From positions 1 to 33,138 of IMG/VR virus record IMGVR_UViG_3300048015_000152: a stretch of DNA of 33,138 nt. One strand, given 5' to 3'. Both the position numbers and the translations under genes were made by a program. Origin of the DNA: a virus. The stretch's first letter is position 1, and the number at the start of each line of letters is the position of its first letter. Below the pieces are notes generated by a model that saw nothing but the letters and a program-made list of their open reading frames with translations, was not told where the DNA came from and made no database searches. Shown one piece after another: positions 21,612 to 29,886 of the stretch.

Positions 21612-21848
21612 ATGGCAAAAAGTGAAGAGCGAGGCCGGAGCGGCAAGACAACGGCCTCGCACAGCGAGCGGTTCGGGACGAGCTATCCGTCCGCGTTGCT
21701 CAACAATCCGTTCAACGCGAACGACGATCTGTACGAGGAGGGCAACGCCTCCAAGACGCTCGACTCGCCGACGAAGAACACGATCGACCACTGCGGGTTG
21801 CCGCTGCGGAAGGGCAACGCCTACGACAAAAATTGGGAGGGTGACTAG
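21612..21848 (+). CDS. Small hydrophilic head-region protein
   Basis: The 78-residue product follows a GGGAAG ribosome site. It begins with a charged, Ser/Lys/Arg-rich stretch (MAKSEERGRSGKTTASHS), then FGTSYPSALLNNPFNANDDLYEEG and an Asn/Asp-rich end with two Gly-Asn turns. It has no membrane part and no known motif. It is probably a minor head protein by position. Confidence 0.5.
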   Translation: MAKSEERGRSGKTTASHSERFGTSYPSALLNNPFNANDDLYEEGNASKTLDSPTKNTIDHCGLPLRKGNAYDKNWEGD

Positions 21849-21850
21849 AA

Positions 21851-22528
21851 ATGGCCCTTCGCCAACTGTTCCAACTCACCACCGGGTCGATGAATCCGTC
21901 GTACCTCACGGGCCTGCTTGCGGGCGGCGCGGGTGCGGCCACGGCCGGTATCGCACCGGCTCCTGGTGTTTCCGCGCCATTCATCGAGCCGAGCGAAGTC
22001 GAAGTCTTCGACGTCACGGCTCCGACGCTGCTCACGGCGGTGGTCGGCGCACAGACGCCTGCGGCGCCGGCGGCGTTCGGCAAACTGTTGGTGCTGGATC
22101 CGTCCAACTCCGGCCCGGGTGGCTGGAAGTGGAAGCAGAACGCCATCCGGTATCAGTCCGTTCCAGGCGGTCAGTACGGCGTCGTGTCCAAGCCTGCGTC
22201 GGCAAACACCCTGGGGAACTTCCTCAACGGTTCGGTCGGCCAAGCGACCGCGGTCGGCAACATCGCGACCCCCGGTGACAAGGCGCTCGTCGTCACGGAC
22301 GGCCCGGTTCCGGCGCTCGTCACCACGACGACCACCGCGATCTCGGCCGGCATGCCGCTTGCGGCGGACGGCGCGGGCAACTTGACGCCGATCAACCAAG
22401 GGCTCCCGGGCAACACCACCAACAACATCCAGCCGGGCGCGGGCCAGGTGCTCGCCACGTCGCTCGACTTCCTCACCACGGGTATCTCGACGCCCGTGCT
22501 GCGGAACGTCTGGCTCGGAGGGTACTGA
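21851..22528 (+). CDS. Possible head decoration protein
   Basis: The 225-residue product follows GGGAGG near its ATG. It is rich in Gly, Ala, Thr and Pro, with many short beta-like strands (VEVFDVTAPTLLTAVVGAQ, ALVTTTTTAISAGMPLAADG, then GNLTPINQG). The segment GxPLAADGAGNLTP recalls the small-barrel decoration proteins that bind capsid surfaces (DUF2190-like), where a 'G.pl....G..... ' loop is common. It is co-located with the capsid gene and couples by TGATG overlap to the next gene. The family assignment is tentative. Confidence 0.5.
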   Translation: MALRQLFQLTTGSMNPSYLTGLLAGGAGAATAGIAPAPGVSAPFIEPSEVEVFDVTAPTLLTAVVGAQTPAAPAAFGKLLVLDPSNSGPGGWKWKQNAIRYQSVPGGQYGVVSKPASANTLGNFLNGSVGQATAVGNIATPGDKALVVTDGPVPALVTTTTTAISAGMPLAADGAGNLTPINQGLPGNTTNNIQPGAGQVLATSLDFLTTGISTPVLRNVWLGGY

Positions 22529-23337
22529 TGGAGCCGCACATCCGCGCAGACGATACGCTGCGCTCGGTCACGGAGCAGCCTGGCTATGTCGATGGCGTGA
22601 AGACGCAAGCGGCGAAGGTGGTTACGCTCGGCGCGTACTCCTCGCTGCAATCGCAGCCGCTCGGGACGCAGGCGAACGAGAACTTCTCGGTGCCTGCCAA
22701 CTACCGCGTGCCGCCAGCGCAAATCTACGTCGTCAACCACTCGCGCACGCGCAAGTGGAAGCGCACGGTCACGGCCGTGTCGGAGACGCGCGGCGCCGAG
22801 GACGCGCTCATGCTCTCGAAAGAGCTTCGCAACATGTACAACGCGGACATGATGTACAAGCAAGTCGAGAAGGGCCGCGACATGAACCAGTACGCGACCG
22901 AAGTGAAGCCGGTGGTCTGGAAGCTCGCGCTTCCCGGCGGGCAGTTCGCGCTGATTCCGCCGTCGCACCCGGACGCGCCCGATCGCAAGATCATGGTCGA
23001 AGTGCCCGAGGGCACCTGGGACATGTACCTCGGCAACTACGAGCGGATGCAGGGCTATCCGGGCACGGGACCGCGGTTCCTCAAGGGGCCGAACGGTGAA
23101 GACATCCCGAACCCGATGGAGAAGTTCTCGCGGAAGATCCAGGGCGACGAGGAAACGCGCCTGGCGATCTTCTGGCGGCAGCGTCACAACCCGGTGTTCC
23201 TCGTCACGGACGACGGCGAGGAGAAGAACCGCAACAACCCGTTCGGCGTGCTCGAGTTCGTGCGCGTCTCGCGGACGGCGACGCGCGAGGTGATCGACAA
23301 GGAATACCTGGCCGCGCTGGATCTTGCGGAAGTCTGA
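22528..23337 (+). CDS. Hypothetical head-region protein
   Basis: This 269-residue protein starts at an ATG sharing a base with the upstream stop (TGATG). It mixes charged helices (EDALMLSKELRNMYNADMMY) with basic segments (HSRTRKWKRTVTAVSETRG) and aromatic loops (GTWDMYLGNYERMQGYPGTG). There is no signal peptide, membrane helix or enzyme motif. Its place between decoration-type and adaptor genes suggests a head-completion or internal protein. I cannot name it. Confidence 0.55.
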   Translation: MEPHIRADDTLRSVTEQPGYVDGVKTQAAKVVTLGAYSSLQSQPLGTQANENFSVPANYRVPPAQIYVVNHSRTRKWKRTVTAVSETRGAEDALMLSKELRNMYNADMMYKQVEKGRDMNQYATEVKPVVWKLALPGGQFALIPPSHPDAPDRKIMVEVPEGTWDMYLGNYERMQGYPGTGPRFLKGPNGEDIPNPMEKFSRKIQGDEETRLAIFWRQRHNPVFLVTDDGEEKNRNNPFGVLEFVRVSRTATREVIDKEYLAALDLAEV

Positions 23338-23603
23338 TGGCGCGTCACCCGTGGCTTGCCGGTCGGGCCGAGGAAGACACGCGGCGCGTGGGGCGCGTTG
23401 CGTGGGCTTCGCCGCCGCCTGACATCGGATCGCACGTCTTTAACGAGCCGTGCGATCCCGGGGAAGAAATGCCGCACCGCCCCATTCGCATCATGGAGGT
23501 GCAGCCGTCCGCGTACGATCGCGGCGGCAATATGTACGCGCAGCGGCAGCAGTACGACGCCACGATGAAGGCGCGCGGCTTTGGCCCGGAGGAGGACGAC
23601 TAG
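23337..23603 (+). CDS. Small hypothetical head-region protein
   Basis: The 88-residue product starts at an ATG sharing its first base with the upstream TGA. It is rich in Arg, Pro and Gly with a DIGSHVFNEPCDPGEEMPHR middle and an acidic end (GFGPEEDD). No motifs are recognised. The gene contains GGAGGAGG near its end that serves as the ribosome site of the next gene. Confidence 0.5.
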   Translation: MARHPWLAGRAEEDTRRVGRVAWASPPPDIGSHVFNEPCDPGEEMPHRPIRIMEVQPSAYDRGGNMYAQRQQYDATMKARGFGPEEDD

Positions 23604-23903
23604 ATGGCATCGACCCCAGTCAACGTGCCCAATCCGGTATCGACACCGACTGCCGTGCAGCTCGCACAGGTGGCGGCGAACATTGCCGGCACGATCTTCA
23701 CGGCCACGCAGAAAGGCCAGCAGTACGAGGATGTCTATCAGACGCTCGGTGACCTCGCTGCGGCGGTGAACTGTCTCGCGCAGGCGCTCATCACGATCAA
23801 CAACACCACGCCTTCGTCGGTCGGCACCGTGCAGACGCGCGTGGGCTACGCGCTCGGCGCAAACGCCGTCATCCCGGCCAATATCAGCACGCGGCAAATC
23901 TGA
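23604..23903 (+). CDS. Small hypothetical structural protein
   Basis: The 99-residue product follows an excellent GGAGGAGG site and starts directly after the previous TAG. It is polar and Thr/Asn/Ala-rich (NVPNPVSTPTAVQLAQVAAN), with a helix around YEDVYQTLGDLAAAVNCLAQ and a beta-like C-terminal third. No charged clusters or membrane helix are present. Its stop shares a base with the next ATG (TGATG). Function unknown; head or tail completion is likely by place. Confidence 0.5.
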   Translation: MASTPVNVPNPVSTPTAVQLAQVAANIAGTIFTATQKGQQYEDVYQTLGDLAAAVNCLAQALITINNTTPSSVGTVQTRVGYALGANAVIPANISTRQI

Positions 23904-24064
23904 TGGCAAAGAAGCACGAGGACGAAGCCGAGGACAAGGCGCTGTTCGAGAAGATGATCGCCAAAAAGGGCGGCAAGAAGAAGAGCAAAAAGTCCAAGAA
24001 GAAGTCGGGCAAAGACGGGGCTGCTCCGTTCGAGAAAAAGACGACGAAACGCGCGAAGAAGTGA
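23903..24064 (+). CDS. Small Lys-rich protein C
   Basis: The 53-residue product starts at the ATG in TGATG. An acidic opening (HEDEAEDKALFEKM) is followed by a Lys-rich block (AKKGGKKKSKKSKKKSGK) and the tail KKTTKRAKK. It ends three bases before the next gene. The split acidic/basic character and the tail are shared with three other small proteins here, suggesting a DNA-binding or packaged-core role. Confidence 0.55.
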   Translation: MAKKHEDEAEDKALFEKMIAKKGGKKKSKKSKKKSGKDGAAPFEKKTTKRAKK

Positions 24065-24067
24065 CCT

Positions 24068-24289
24068 GTGGCGAAGCTGACCGCGAAGGCTCGCCGCAAG
24101 TCCGCCACGATCGCGCCGGACAAGAAGCATCCTTCGGGTCGGTTTCCGATTCCCGATAAAGCCCACGCGCGCAACGCGCTCGCGCGGCTCGGCCAAGCAA
24201 AAGGTTTGTCGTCGGCCGAGAAGGCCAAGATTCGCAAGCGCGCGGAGAAGAAGCTCGGCACGTCGGCGCAGAAGCGAGCGAGGAAGTAG
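24068..24289 (+). CDS. Small basic phage protein with HARNALARL motif (DUF6582-like)
   Basis: The 73-residue product (GTG start) is basic throughout. It carries PIPDKAHARNALARLGQAKGL, a motif of small phage and bacterial proteins where 'dxxHarnAlaRl.qa...s..e...i..ra' forms a helical hairpin, and it ends TSAQKRARK. This motif is usually found near phage head-maturation proteases or structural genes. Role unknown; nucleic-acid or capsid-interior binding is plausible. Confidence 0.6.
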   Translation: MAKLTAKARRKSATIAPDKKHPSGRFPIPDKAHARNALARLGQAKGLSSAEKAKIRKRAEKKLGTSAQKRARK

Positions 24290-24598
24290 ATGGCCGAATC
24301 GGTACAGTTCAAGCCCTACGCTTCAAACGTCGTCAACACGGCAAGCGCGCTGCAAGTCACGGCGAAGTTCATCTGCGGCGCGCATAACCTCAATGCCGCT
24401 GCCGCACAGACCGCTACGGTGACGATCACGGATGCTGCATCGGGTGCGGTGCTGGCCGTGGTGCCGGCGCTCGCCATTGGTGCGTTCTGGAACCCGCCGC
24501 TGACGGGGATCACGGTGCCGAGCGGGTCGTTCATCGCTACTCCGTCTGCGGGGCCTTCGGGCGCGGGTATCGCGATCTTCTCGCAGCAAGTCGGGTAG
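24290..24598 (+). CDS. Small beta-rich structural protein
   Basis: The 102-residue product starts immediately after the previous TAG. It is dominated by alternating hydrophobic and Thr/Ala residues (NTASALQVTAKFICG, TATVTITDAASGAVLAVVPA, PPLTGITVPSGSF), which suggests a beta-sandwich. It lacks charged patches and membrane helices. It may be a head-tail stopper or capsid-surface protein by position. No family recognised. Confidence 0.5.
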   Translation: MAESVQFKPYASNVVNTASALQVTAKFICGAHNLNAAAAQTATVTITDAASGAVLAVVPALAIGAFWNPPLTGITVPSGSFIATPSAGPSGAGIAIFSQQVG

Positions 24599-24604
24599 CC
24601 GCGT

Positions 24605-25711
24605 ATGGCGGTCCCGCAGGGCTACTCCGGCTCCACGGCCATCGCCATGGTGCAACGGAACTGCGACGAGTACACCTATCCGACGACCACCGACATCCTG
24701 GCGTTCCTCAACGCTGGGCTTGAGCAAGTCGAACGGCTGCTGAACGGGATCTTCGCCTGGAGCGTCTACCCGACCGTCGCGCTGCAAACGTACATCCAAC
24801 TCAACGACGACATCCAGTACATCGAATCGTGCAACTTCTCGAGTGGCGCGAACAATGCGAACGGGTTCATTACGTCGTCCTCGCCGCTTGCGGCGGGCTC
24901 CCTGGTGTACCCGATGTTCCAACTCGAGCAGGGCTCGTTCAATGATGCCGCAGCGGGATTCCCGGCCGTGGGCTTCGGGCCGCCGCAGGCGTACTTCATC
25001 TACTCGGATCAAGGCTACGCGCCGACCACGACGCTGCCCGCGCCGTCTGCTCCGACGCTGACGACGACGATGGGCACGTCTACGGTCGCCGAGACGGTCT
25101 ACGTCGAGAACACCTACGTCAACGCGAACGGCGAAACCACGCCGTCGCCCGATTCTTCGCAGGCCGTGACGACCGCGCAGCAGGTCGTCAACATCAGCCC
25201 AAGCGGCGTGTCCAACGCGACAGGCTACAACACGTACGCCGCGCTCACGGCGAACGGCACGTACTACCTTCAGAACACGTCGGGGCCGACCGCGCTCGGC
25301 ACGCCGTACACGCTGCCCTCAACGATCCTCACGTCGGGCACCGCAGCCCCGTCGTCCAACACGGCCACGGGCGCAGGCGCCGGCGGCGCCATGTTCATGC
25401 AACTGTATCCGGCTGCGATGATCGGGCAGGTGAACGTCTACGCACGGGTCCGGCCGCAACTGTGGGCCGATGCGACGACCTCCTCCTGGACGAATCTGGA
25501 CACCTCGCTGCAAGAATCCGTCATCCTGTGGGCCACGTACCGGGTGCTGCGGAACCGCTCGCGCTATGATGACGCGAAGGAATGGCTAGCCGACTTCAAC
25601 GCGGCGATCGAGTCGATGAAAGAGAGCGCGATGCGCCGCACCCGGCCCAAAAGCGGGTCGGTTCGCGATGTGGTCGGCCGCGCTTACCCAAATGGCCCGT
25701 GGTGGCACTAG
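24605..25711 (+). CDS. Head-to-tail adaptor-like protein with an inserted Ig/FN3-like domain
   Basis: The 368-residue product has adaptor-type ends. Residues about 1-60 hold a helix TTDILAFLNAGLEQVERLLN, and the C-terminal about 295-345 hold SLQESVILWATYRVLRNRSR then KEWLADFNAAIESMKES, as in podovirus adaptors that sit under the portal. Between them (about 150-255) is a Thr/Ser/Gly-rich segment with ENTYVNANGETTPS and ATGYNTYAALTANGTYYLQ that reads like a fibronectin/Ig-like insert, which may project from the neck. It is followed by a small gene and the nozzle protein. Assignment to the T7 gp11/P22 gp4 class rests on layout and place. Confidence 0.55.
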   Translation: MAVPQGYSGSTAIAMVQRNCDEYTYPTTTDILAFLNAGLEQVERLLNGIFAWSVYPTVALQTYIQLNDDIQYIESCNFSSGANNANGFITSSSPLAAGSLVYPMFQLEQGSFNDAAAGFPAVGFGPPQAYFIYSDQGYAPTTTLPAPSAPTLTTTMGTSTVAETVYVENTYVNANGETTPSPDSSQAVTTAQQVVNISPSGVSNATGYNTYAALTANGTYYLQNTSGPTALGTPYTLPSTILTSGTAAPSSNTATGAGAGGAMFMQLYPAAMIGQVNVYARVRPQLWADATTSSWTNLDTSLQESVILWATYRVLRNRSRYDDAKEWLADFNAAIESMKESAMRRTRPKSGSVRDVVGRAYPNGPWWH

Positions 25712-25712
25712 G

Positions 25713-25991
25713 ATGAATCACGACGCTATCGCCGCATCCTGGGCGCTGCGCGGCCCCATCGCCCGCGGCGCACGCTTCCGCATCGTCGAGGAAGAAGGCC
25801 GCCTGGATATCATCACGGACCTCTCGAGCCCCGGCCGGATGCTGCGCGCATTCCGCTCGCTACCGATTACTGCTCCCGACGAGGACATCGAAGCGGCCCT
25901 GGACGGGCTCTACGCGGACCTCGGCGGGTTGCCGGCGCTTGCCGACCGCATCCGGGGTCGGTCGTTCTCCGACCATCTGGCGCAAGAATGA
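25713..25991 (+). CDS. Small hypothetical tail-region protein
   Basis: ATG 25713 follows the adaptor stop by one base; an upstream in-frame start lies inside the adaptor and is less likely. The 92-residue product is an alpha/beta protein (GARFRIVEEEGRLDIITDLS) with an acidic helical C-terminal half (DEDIEAALDGLYADLGG). Its TGA interlocks with the next ATG (ATGA). Unknown role, but always likely cotranslated with the nozzle protein. Confidence 0.5.
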   Translation: MNHDAIAASWALRGPIARGARFRIVEEEGRLDIITDLSSPGRMLRAFRSLPITAPDEDIEAALDGLYADLGGLPALADRIRGRSFSDHLAQE

Positions 25992-27649
25992 GTGTCCAAC
26001 TCGGGCCGACGCGGCGCCGCGGCGCGGGCACGAAAGACTTCGGCGTCTACAACTTCGCCCAGGGGCTCGACGTGCGCTCCACGCCACAAGAAGTCGATGA
26101 CCATGCGCTCACCATAGCCAAGGATGTGTATCTCCGAGCGGACGGTGGCGTAACGCTTCGATACGGAATGAAAGCCTTTGGAAGTCCACCGGCGAGCGGT
26201 ATCGGAACGCTCGCGAGATTTTACCAGGGCGTGCAAAACGGGTCCGTCGTCACGCCGATGACCACCGCGTTACTTGAGCAAATCGGCAACACGCTTTACA
26301 GCGTTACGTCGGGTTCGAACACGCCCATCGGTTCTATCTGGAACGGTATAACCGCGGCATCGCCAATGACGTGGGTACGCATTCAAAATCCGAACGATCC
26401 GCATTTCGCTTCTGGTTTGACCGATTGTATTGTCATGTGTACCGGCAGCGGTGGCCCGTACGTTTGGGATGGGACTAATCTGTACACGCCAGCAGGTTGG
26501 TCCGCAGCGAGCGGGGCCACGATGTGCACCTTGGTGAACGGCATTTTATGGTTTAATTCGGCAGCGTATCCGAATCAGATTTTCGGCGCCGGCGACGGGA
26601 TCACGGCGTCGATGGAGTCGCTGCCGTCGTACCGTAACTTCATCTTCTCGGCGCCCGTGACGGGCCTGTGCGCGATCGGCACGGGCGCGAACGCCATCCT
26701 GGCCTGCGGGCGCAACACGGGGCTCACGCTGCTCTACGGCACGGGGCCGAGCACATTCTACGCGCAGGACATTCCGTTCCCGGACGGGATCCAGGCCGGG
26801 CGCACAATGGTCAGCGGCAGCGGCGTGCTCTACTTTCTCGGCCGCATGGCGTACTATTCATTCGACGGCACCTCAACGCCGCAGCGCGTCTCCAAGCGCA
26901 TCGAACCGTGGCTGCTGAACGACCCCATCGCGGCGGTGCAGCCGGGCGCGTATCCGCTCACGTCGTCGAACTACGCCTGGGCGCAACTCTACAACAACCG
27001 CATCCACCTCGGCTACTGCGCCAACTCATCATCCACGCCGAACGCGATCCTGTGCCTGGACCTTGAACTTGGCGGATGGACCGTGCTTGTGCCGACCCCC
27101 GGGCTCTCGTCGATGGTGCTGCTGGATGCGCCGAGCGACCCCGCGCCGTACCAATGCTACGTCGCATCGGCCACGAACGGGCAGGTGTACCAATGGGACT
27201 ACATCGGGTCGTTCGTCAACAACAACGCGCCATCGGCGATGGACGGATCGACGCCCGTGCTCGGGTGGGCGCAATCGAAATACTTCAAGATCGGTGCACC
27301 GGGCACGAACAAGGCACTCACGCGCTTCTATCCCGAGTTTTTCGTTAGCGCCACGCCGTTCAGCATCCCCGTGACCGTGGCGACCGACTACGGCAACGCG
27401 ACGACGACGACCGTGGTGGACAACACCGGCAGCAGCGGCAATCCGAACGTGCTGATTTGGGACCAGGGACAATGGGACGTGAACGTGTGGGCTGGGAGCG
27501 GATACACGTCGTTCAACGCGCCCGAAACGCGCATCGACTACGATCTGCAAGGCGAAGCATTTGCCTTCGGATTCCAGATGAGTAGCGCGCTGCCACCGTT
27601 CATTTGGGCCGGCGGTTCTGGCTCGTATCATTCAAGAGGTCGCACGTAG
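25988..27649 (+). CDS. Beta-propeller-like tail nozzle protein (P22 gp10 / T7 gp12 type)
   Basis: The 553-residue product is beta-rich throughout. The N-terminal signature is NFAQGLDVRSTPQEVDDHAL and LRADGGVTLRYGMKAFG, as in podovirus tail nozzle or stabilisation proteins ('n...Gld.R....l.dg.......v.......vrkR.G'). Repeated blade-like units follow (GILWFNSAAYPNQIFGAGDG, VSGSGVLYFLGRMAYYSFDG, LCLDLELGGWTVL). It should cap the tail tube under the adaptor. The first third (to about base 26580) uses visibly different codons from the rest, a mosaic junction inside the gene. The start interlocks with the upstream stop, and the stop TAG overlaps the next GTG. Confidence 0.65.
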   Translation: MSVQLGPTRRRGAGTKDFGVYNFAQGLDVRSTPQEVDDHALTIAKDVYLRADGGVTLRYGMKAFGSPPASGIGTLARFYQGVQNGSVVTPMTTALLEQIGNTLYSVTSGSNTPIGSIWNGITAASPMTWVRIQNPNDPHFASGLTDCIVMCTGSGGPYVWDGTNLYTPAGWSAASGATMCTLVNGILWFNSAAYPNQIFGAGDGITASMESLPSYRNFIFSAPVTGLCAIGTGANAILACGRNTGLTLLYGTGPSTFYAQDIPFPDGIQAGRTMVSGSGVLYFLGRMAYYSFDGTSTPQRVSKRIEPWLLNDPIAAVQPGAYPLTSSNYAWAQLYNNRIHLGYCANSSSTPNAILCLDLELGGWTVLVPTPGLSSMVLLDAPSDPAPYQCYVASATNGQVYQWDYIGSFVNNNAPSAMDGSTPVLGWAQSKYFKIGAPGTNKALTRFYPEFFVSATPFSIPVTVATDYGNATTTTVVDNTGSSGNPNVLIWDQGQWDVNVWAGSGYTSFNAPETRIDYDLQGEAFAFGFQMSSALPPFIWAGGSGSYHSRGRT

Positions 27650-28683
27650 TGTCTACGCTTGTACTCCCATATACGGCTGTCGCCAACCAAGTCGCGCCGA
27701 GCGCGAGTTATAACGCCAACGATGCGGCGATCGTGGCATGGGCGAACGGCAATATCGACAACACCAACATCGGTAGCGCGGGCATTTTCGCATCGCAGAT
27801 TAAGCCGACTACCGGAACGCAAGCCACTTTCGGCGCAACAGCTACGGGCGTCGGCTACAAGTTCCTGGCAAACGATGCAACGGCGGTCCCGCTCACCGTC
27901 TCGGGCGTCTCGGGGCAGTCGGCGGACATCTTCGATGTTACGCTGACGAGCGGTGGCAATAAGGTCTTTTCTGTCGTATCCTCGGGTGTTACCGGAACAA
28001 CGGCGCTCGCAGCTTTGTCCCTGCCACCGGCGGCAGTAGCGGGCGACTTCGTTGTTCAGCGTACGGCATCTGCGGGCGCGGCGTGGTTCGGGGGTGCTTC
28101 CCAGCGTGGAAGTATCGACTTCGGCACAAGCACGGCCGGTCAATTCACTATTAGCGCGGCAACGGCGTTCAATGGGTTTATCTCTACTGTCGGTATTGTC
28201 TATGGTTCATATACTGCTACCCCTTCAGCCCCCGGGACTTCTTCAACCGGAGACGGAGTATTTCAACGAACGGCGTCCACCGGCGCATTGTTCCTCGGCG
28301 GCGCCACCGACTTTATGGCGATGGACTACTCGCTGAATACTTCGGGCCACGTCACGATGCTGCTTAAAAGCGGTGCCGGCGCTCCGCTCAACTGCGGCGC
28401 GATCACGAACATTTCGGATGCTTCGCTCAAGGAGAACGTTGTCCCGATCTCCGGTGCCCTTGCGATCCTTGAGCAACTGAAGCCCTCGTCGTTCACTTGG
28501 ATCAACGACGGGCAACCGGACTACGGTTTTCTAGCCCAGGACGTCGAGGCGGTACTGCCGGATGCGGTTAGTGATGTCGGCGAGTTGAAGGGGATCAATT
28601 ACGCGGCGATCACACCCTGGAACACCGCCGCGATCGTTCAGATCGCGACGATGCTCAAGGCGGCGGGCATCGCGGGCTTCTAG
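27649..28683 (+). CDS. Tail fibre/spike with C-terminal S74 intramolecular chaperone
   Basis: GTG 27649 overlaps the previous TAG. The 344-residue product has a short N-terminal anchor, then about 230 residues of Gly/Thr/Ala-rich repeats (TAAVAGDFVVQRTASAGAAW and GVFQRTASTGALFLGGATDF recur as related units). It ends in a peptidase S74 domain: ISDASLKENVVPI with the Ser-Lys dyad, SSFTWINDGQPDYGFLAQDV, VLPDAVSDVGELKGINY. The domain trimerises the fibre and then cleaves itself off. This is the likely receptor-binding protein. It is convergent with the lipoprotein gene, one base apart. Confidence 0.8.
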   Translation: MSTLVLPYTAVANQVAPSASYNANDAAIVAWANGNIDNTNIGSAGIFASQIKPTTGTQATFGATATGVGYKFLANDATAVPLTVSGVSGQSADIFDVTLTSGGNKVFSVVSSGVTGTTALAALSLPPAAVAGDFVVQRTASAGAAWFGGASQRGSIDFGTSTAGQFTISAATAFNGFISTVGIVYGSYTATPSAPGTSSTGDGVFQRTASTGALFLGGATDFMAMDYSLNTSGHVTMLLKSGAGAPLNCGAITNISDASLKENVVPISGALAILEQLKPSSFTWINDGQPDYGFLAQDVEAVLPDAVSDVGELKGINYAAITPWNTAAIVQIATMLKAAGIAGF

Positions 28684-28684
28684 G

Positions 28685-29719
28685 TCAGAACGCGAATGAT
28701 CCGTTTGCCTGGGAGTGCAACGACATACCCTGCGCGGCATTTACGGCGGTCGATCCGGGCTGATTTTCGAAGTATACCTTTGCGTATCCACCATCTTGCG
28801 TCTGGATTGCGAGGAGTGCGCCGGATTGGATAGCGGTCATGGGCATGAGCCCGCTTTGCGCGGCAAACACAGGTGCTGCGGTAAACTGGGGCAGGATCGT
28901 CGCCGTGTTGCCGTACTGATCTGCAACCGGTTGCGAGAGGATGATCGCACCCTTCGGGAAGTCGATGTTACCGTTCACGCAATCGGCGTACACGTCGCTT
29001 GCAGCCTCGGTCGTCGTCGCCAACGGAACGCCGTTGACATACGCCCACCCAGCATTGCACGGCAAGTTCCAGCCGTCGTAGATGTCATCGAACGTGCTGC
29101 CCGTTGTGCCGTCCGAGAACGAGATGCTGATGGTCTGCTGACCAACGGGTTTCCCGTTCGCCGATGTCGTGCCAAACGTCCACGCCGTTGGATGAAGAAT
29201 GCAGGCACCCGTGGCTTGGCCGACGCACGAGATCGGCTCGAAACCGGGGTTGTCGATCGGAAGGTTTCCGCTCGACGTTATCGTGCCGCTCGTTTCGGGG
29301 ATGTTCGCTGACGTCTGCGCGTTCGTCACCCAGATCGCTTGATCGCTGGACCACGTCGCGACCATTCCGGACGACTCAACAAGAAGCGGCAAGCCGTTCG
29401 CCACGCCTTGGGCCTGCGCGCGACGAGCGGACGCGGCGGTGCGGCCAGCGGATTGAAGCTGGGCCACCGTCGCGGTCGTGGGCGCGCCGCCAATCACGCG
29501 CAGCGACAACGGTACCGCCGTGGCCGTTGGGGCCGCAGATGCCGTAGCGGTGGGCGATGACAGCGGAACGGGCGTTGCGCTCGCCACCGGGCTCGGCGTG
29601 GCCTTTGGCGCGGTTGTCGCGCCGACGGTCGGCGCGGGTGCCGGCGGGACGGACGACGAGCCGCCAGCGCATCCGGCAAAGAGGAGGGCCGCAGCGGCGG
29701 CGAACAGAGCGTTCTTCAT
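28685..29719 (-). CDS. Phage-encoded surface lipoprotein with Thr/Pro/Ala linker
   Basis: The 344-residue product has a lipoprotein signal (MKNALFAAAAALLFAGC, Cys17 as the lipidated residue). A Pro/Thr/Ala-rich spacer runs to about residue 70 (many PxATPxP units), followed by a Ser/Thr/Gly-rich extracellular domain. Visible segments include VIGGAPTTATVAQLQSAGRT, SFDDIYDGWNLPCNAGW-like aromatic loops, and YADCVNGNIDFPKGAI. The spacer type is common in lipoproteins of GC-rich environmental bacteria. It reads against the late genes, so it may be expressed from the prophage; known phage lipoproteins of this sort block superinfection. An upstream in-frame extension (to 30151) crosses the promoter and is rejected. 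Confidence 0.75.
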   Translation of the reverse strand: MKNALFAAAAALLFAGCAGGSSSVPPAPAPTVGATTAPKATPSPVASATPVPLSSPTATASAAPTATAVPLSLRVIGGAPTTATVAQLQSAGRTAASARRAQAQGVANGLPLLVESSGMVATWSSDQAIWVTNAQTSANIPETSGTITSSGNLPIDNPGFEPISCVGQATGACILHPTAWTFGTTSANGKPVGQQTISISFSDGTTGSTFDDIYDGWNLPCNAGWAYVNGVPLATTTEAASDVYADCVNGNIDFPKGAIILSQPVADQYGNTATILPQFTAAPVFAAQSGLMPMTAIQSGALLAIQTQDGGYAKVYFENQPGSTAVNAAQGMSLHSQANGSFAF

Positions 29720-29754
29720 CGGAGATAGTCCCTTCGGTGATGTGCAGGCCCGGT

Positions 29755-29880
29755 CTAATCCGCCGGGTCTGCCTTTGTGTCGGGGGTTGATGGTACTGCT
29801 TTTGACGGCTGCTTGTCCAACATGGCTAGCAGCGCGTCGAGCTGCTTCGCGGCGTAGTCCTCGTTCTTGATATCCTTCAT
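29755..29880 (-). CDS. Small 41-residue protein upstream of the lipoprotein
   Basis: ATG (29880-29878) is leaderless with respect to a -10-like box six bases away. The product has a charged helix (KDIKNEDYAAKQLDALLAML) and a Pro/Ser/Asp tail ending TKADPAD. It probably leads a two-gene unit with the lipoprotein, which starts 35 bases later. No family recognised. Confidence 0.45.
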   Translation of the reverse strand: MKDIKNEDYAAKQLDALLAMLDKQPSKAVPSTPDTKADPAD

Positions 29881-29886
29881 GGCAAG

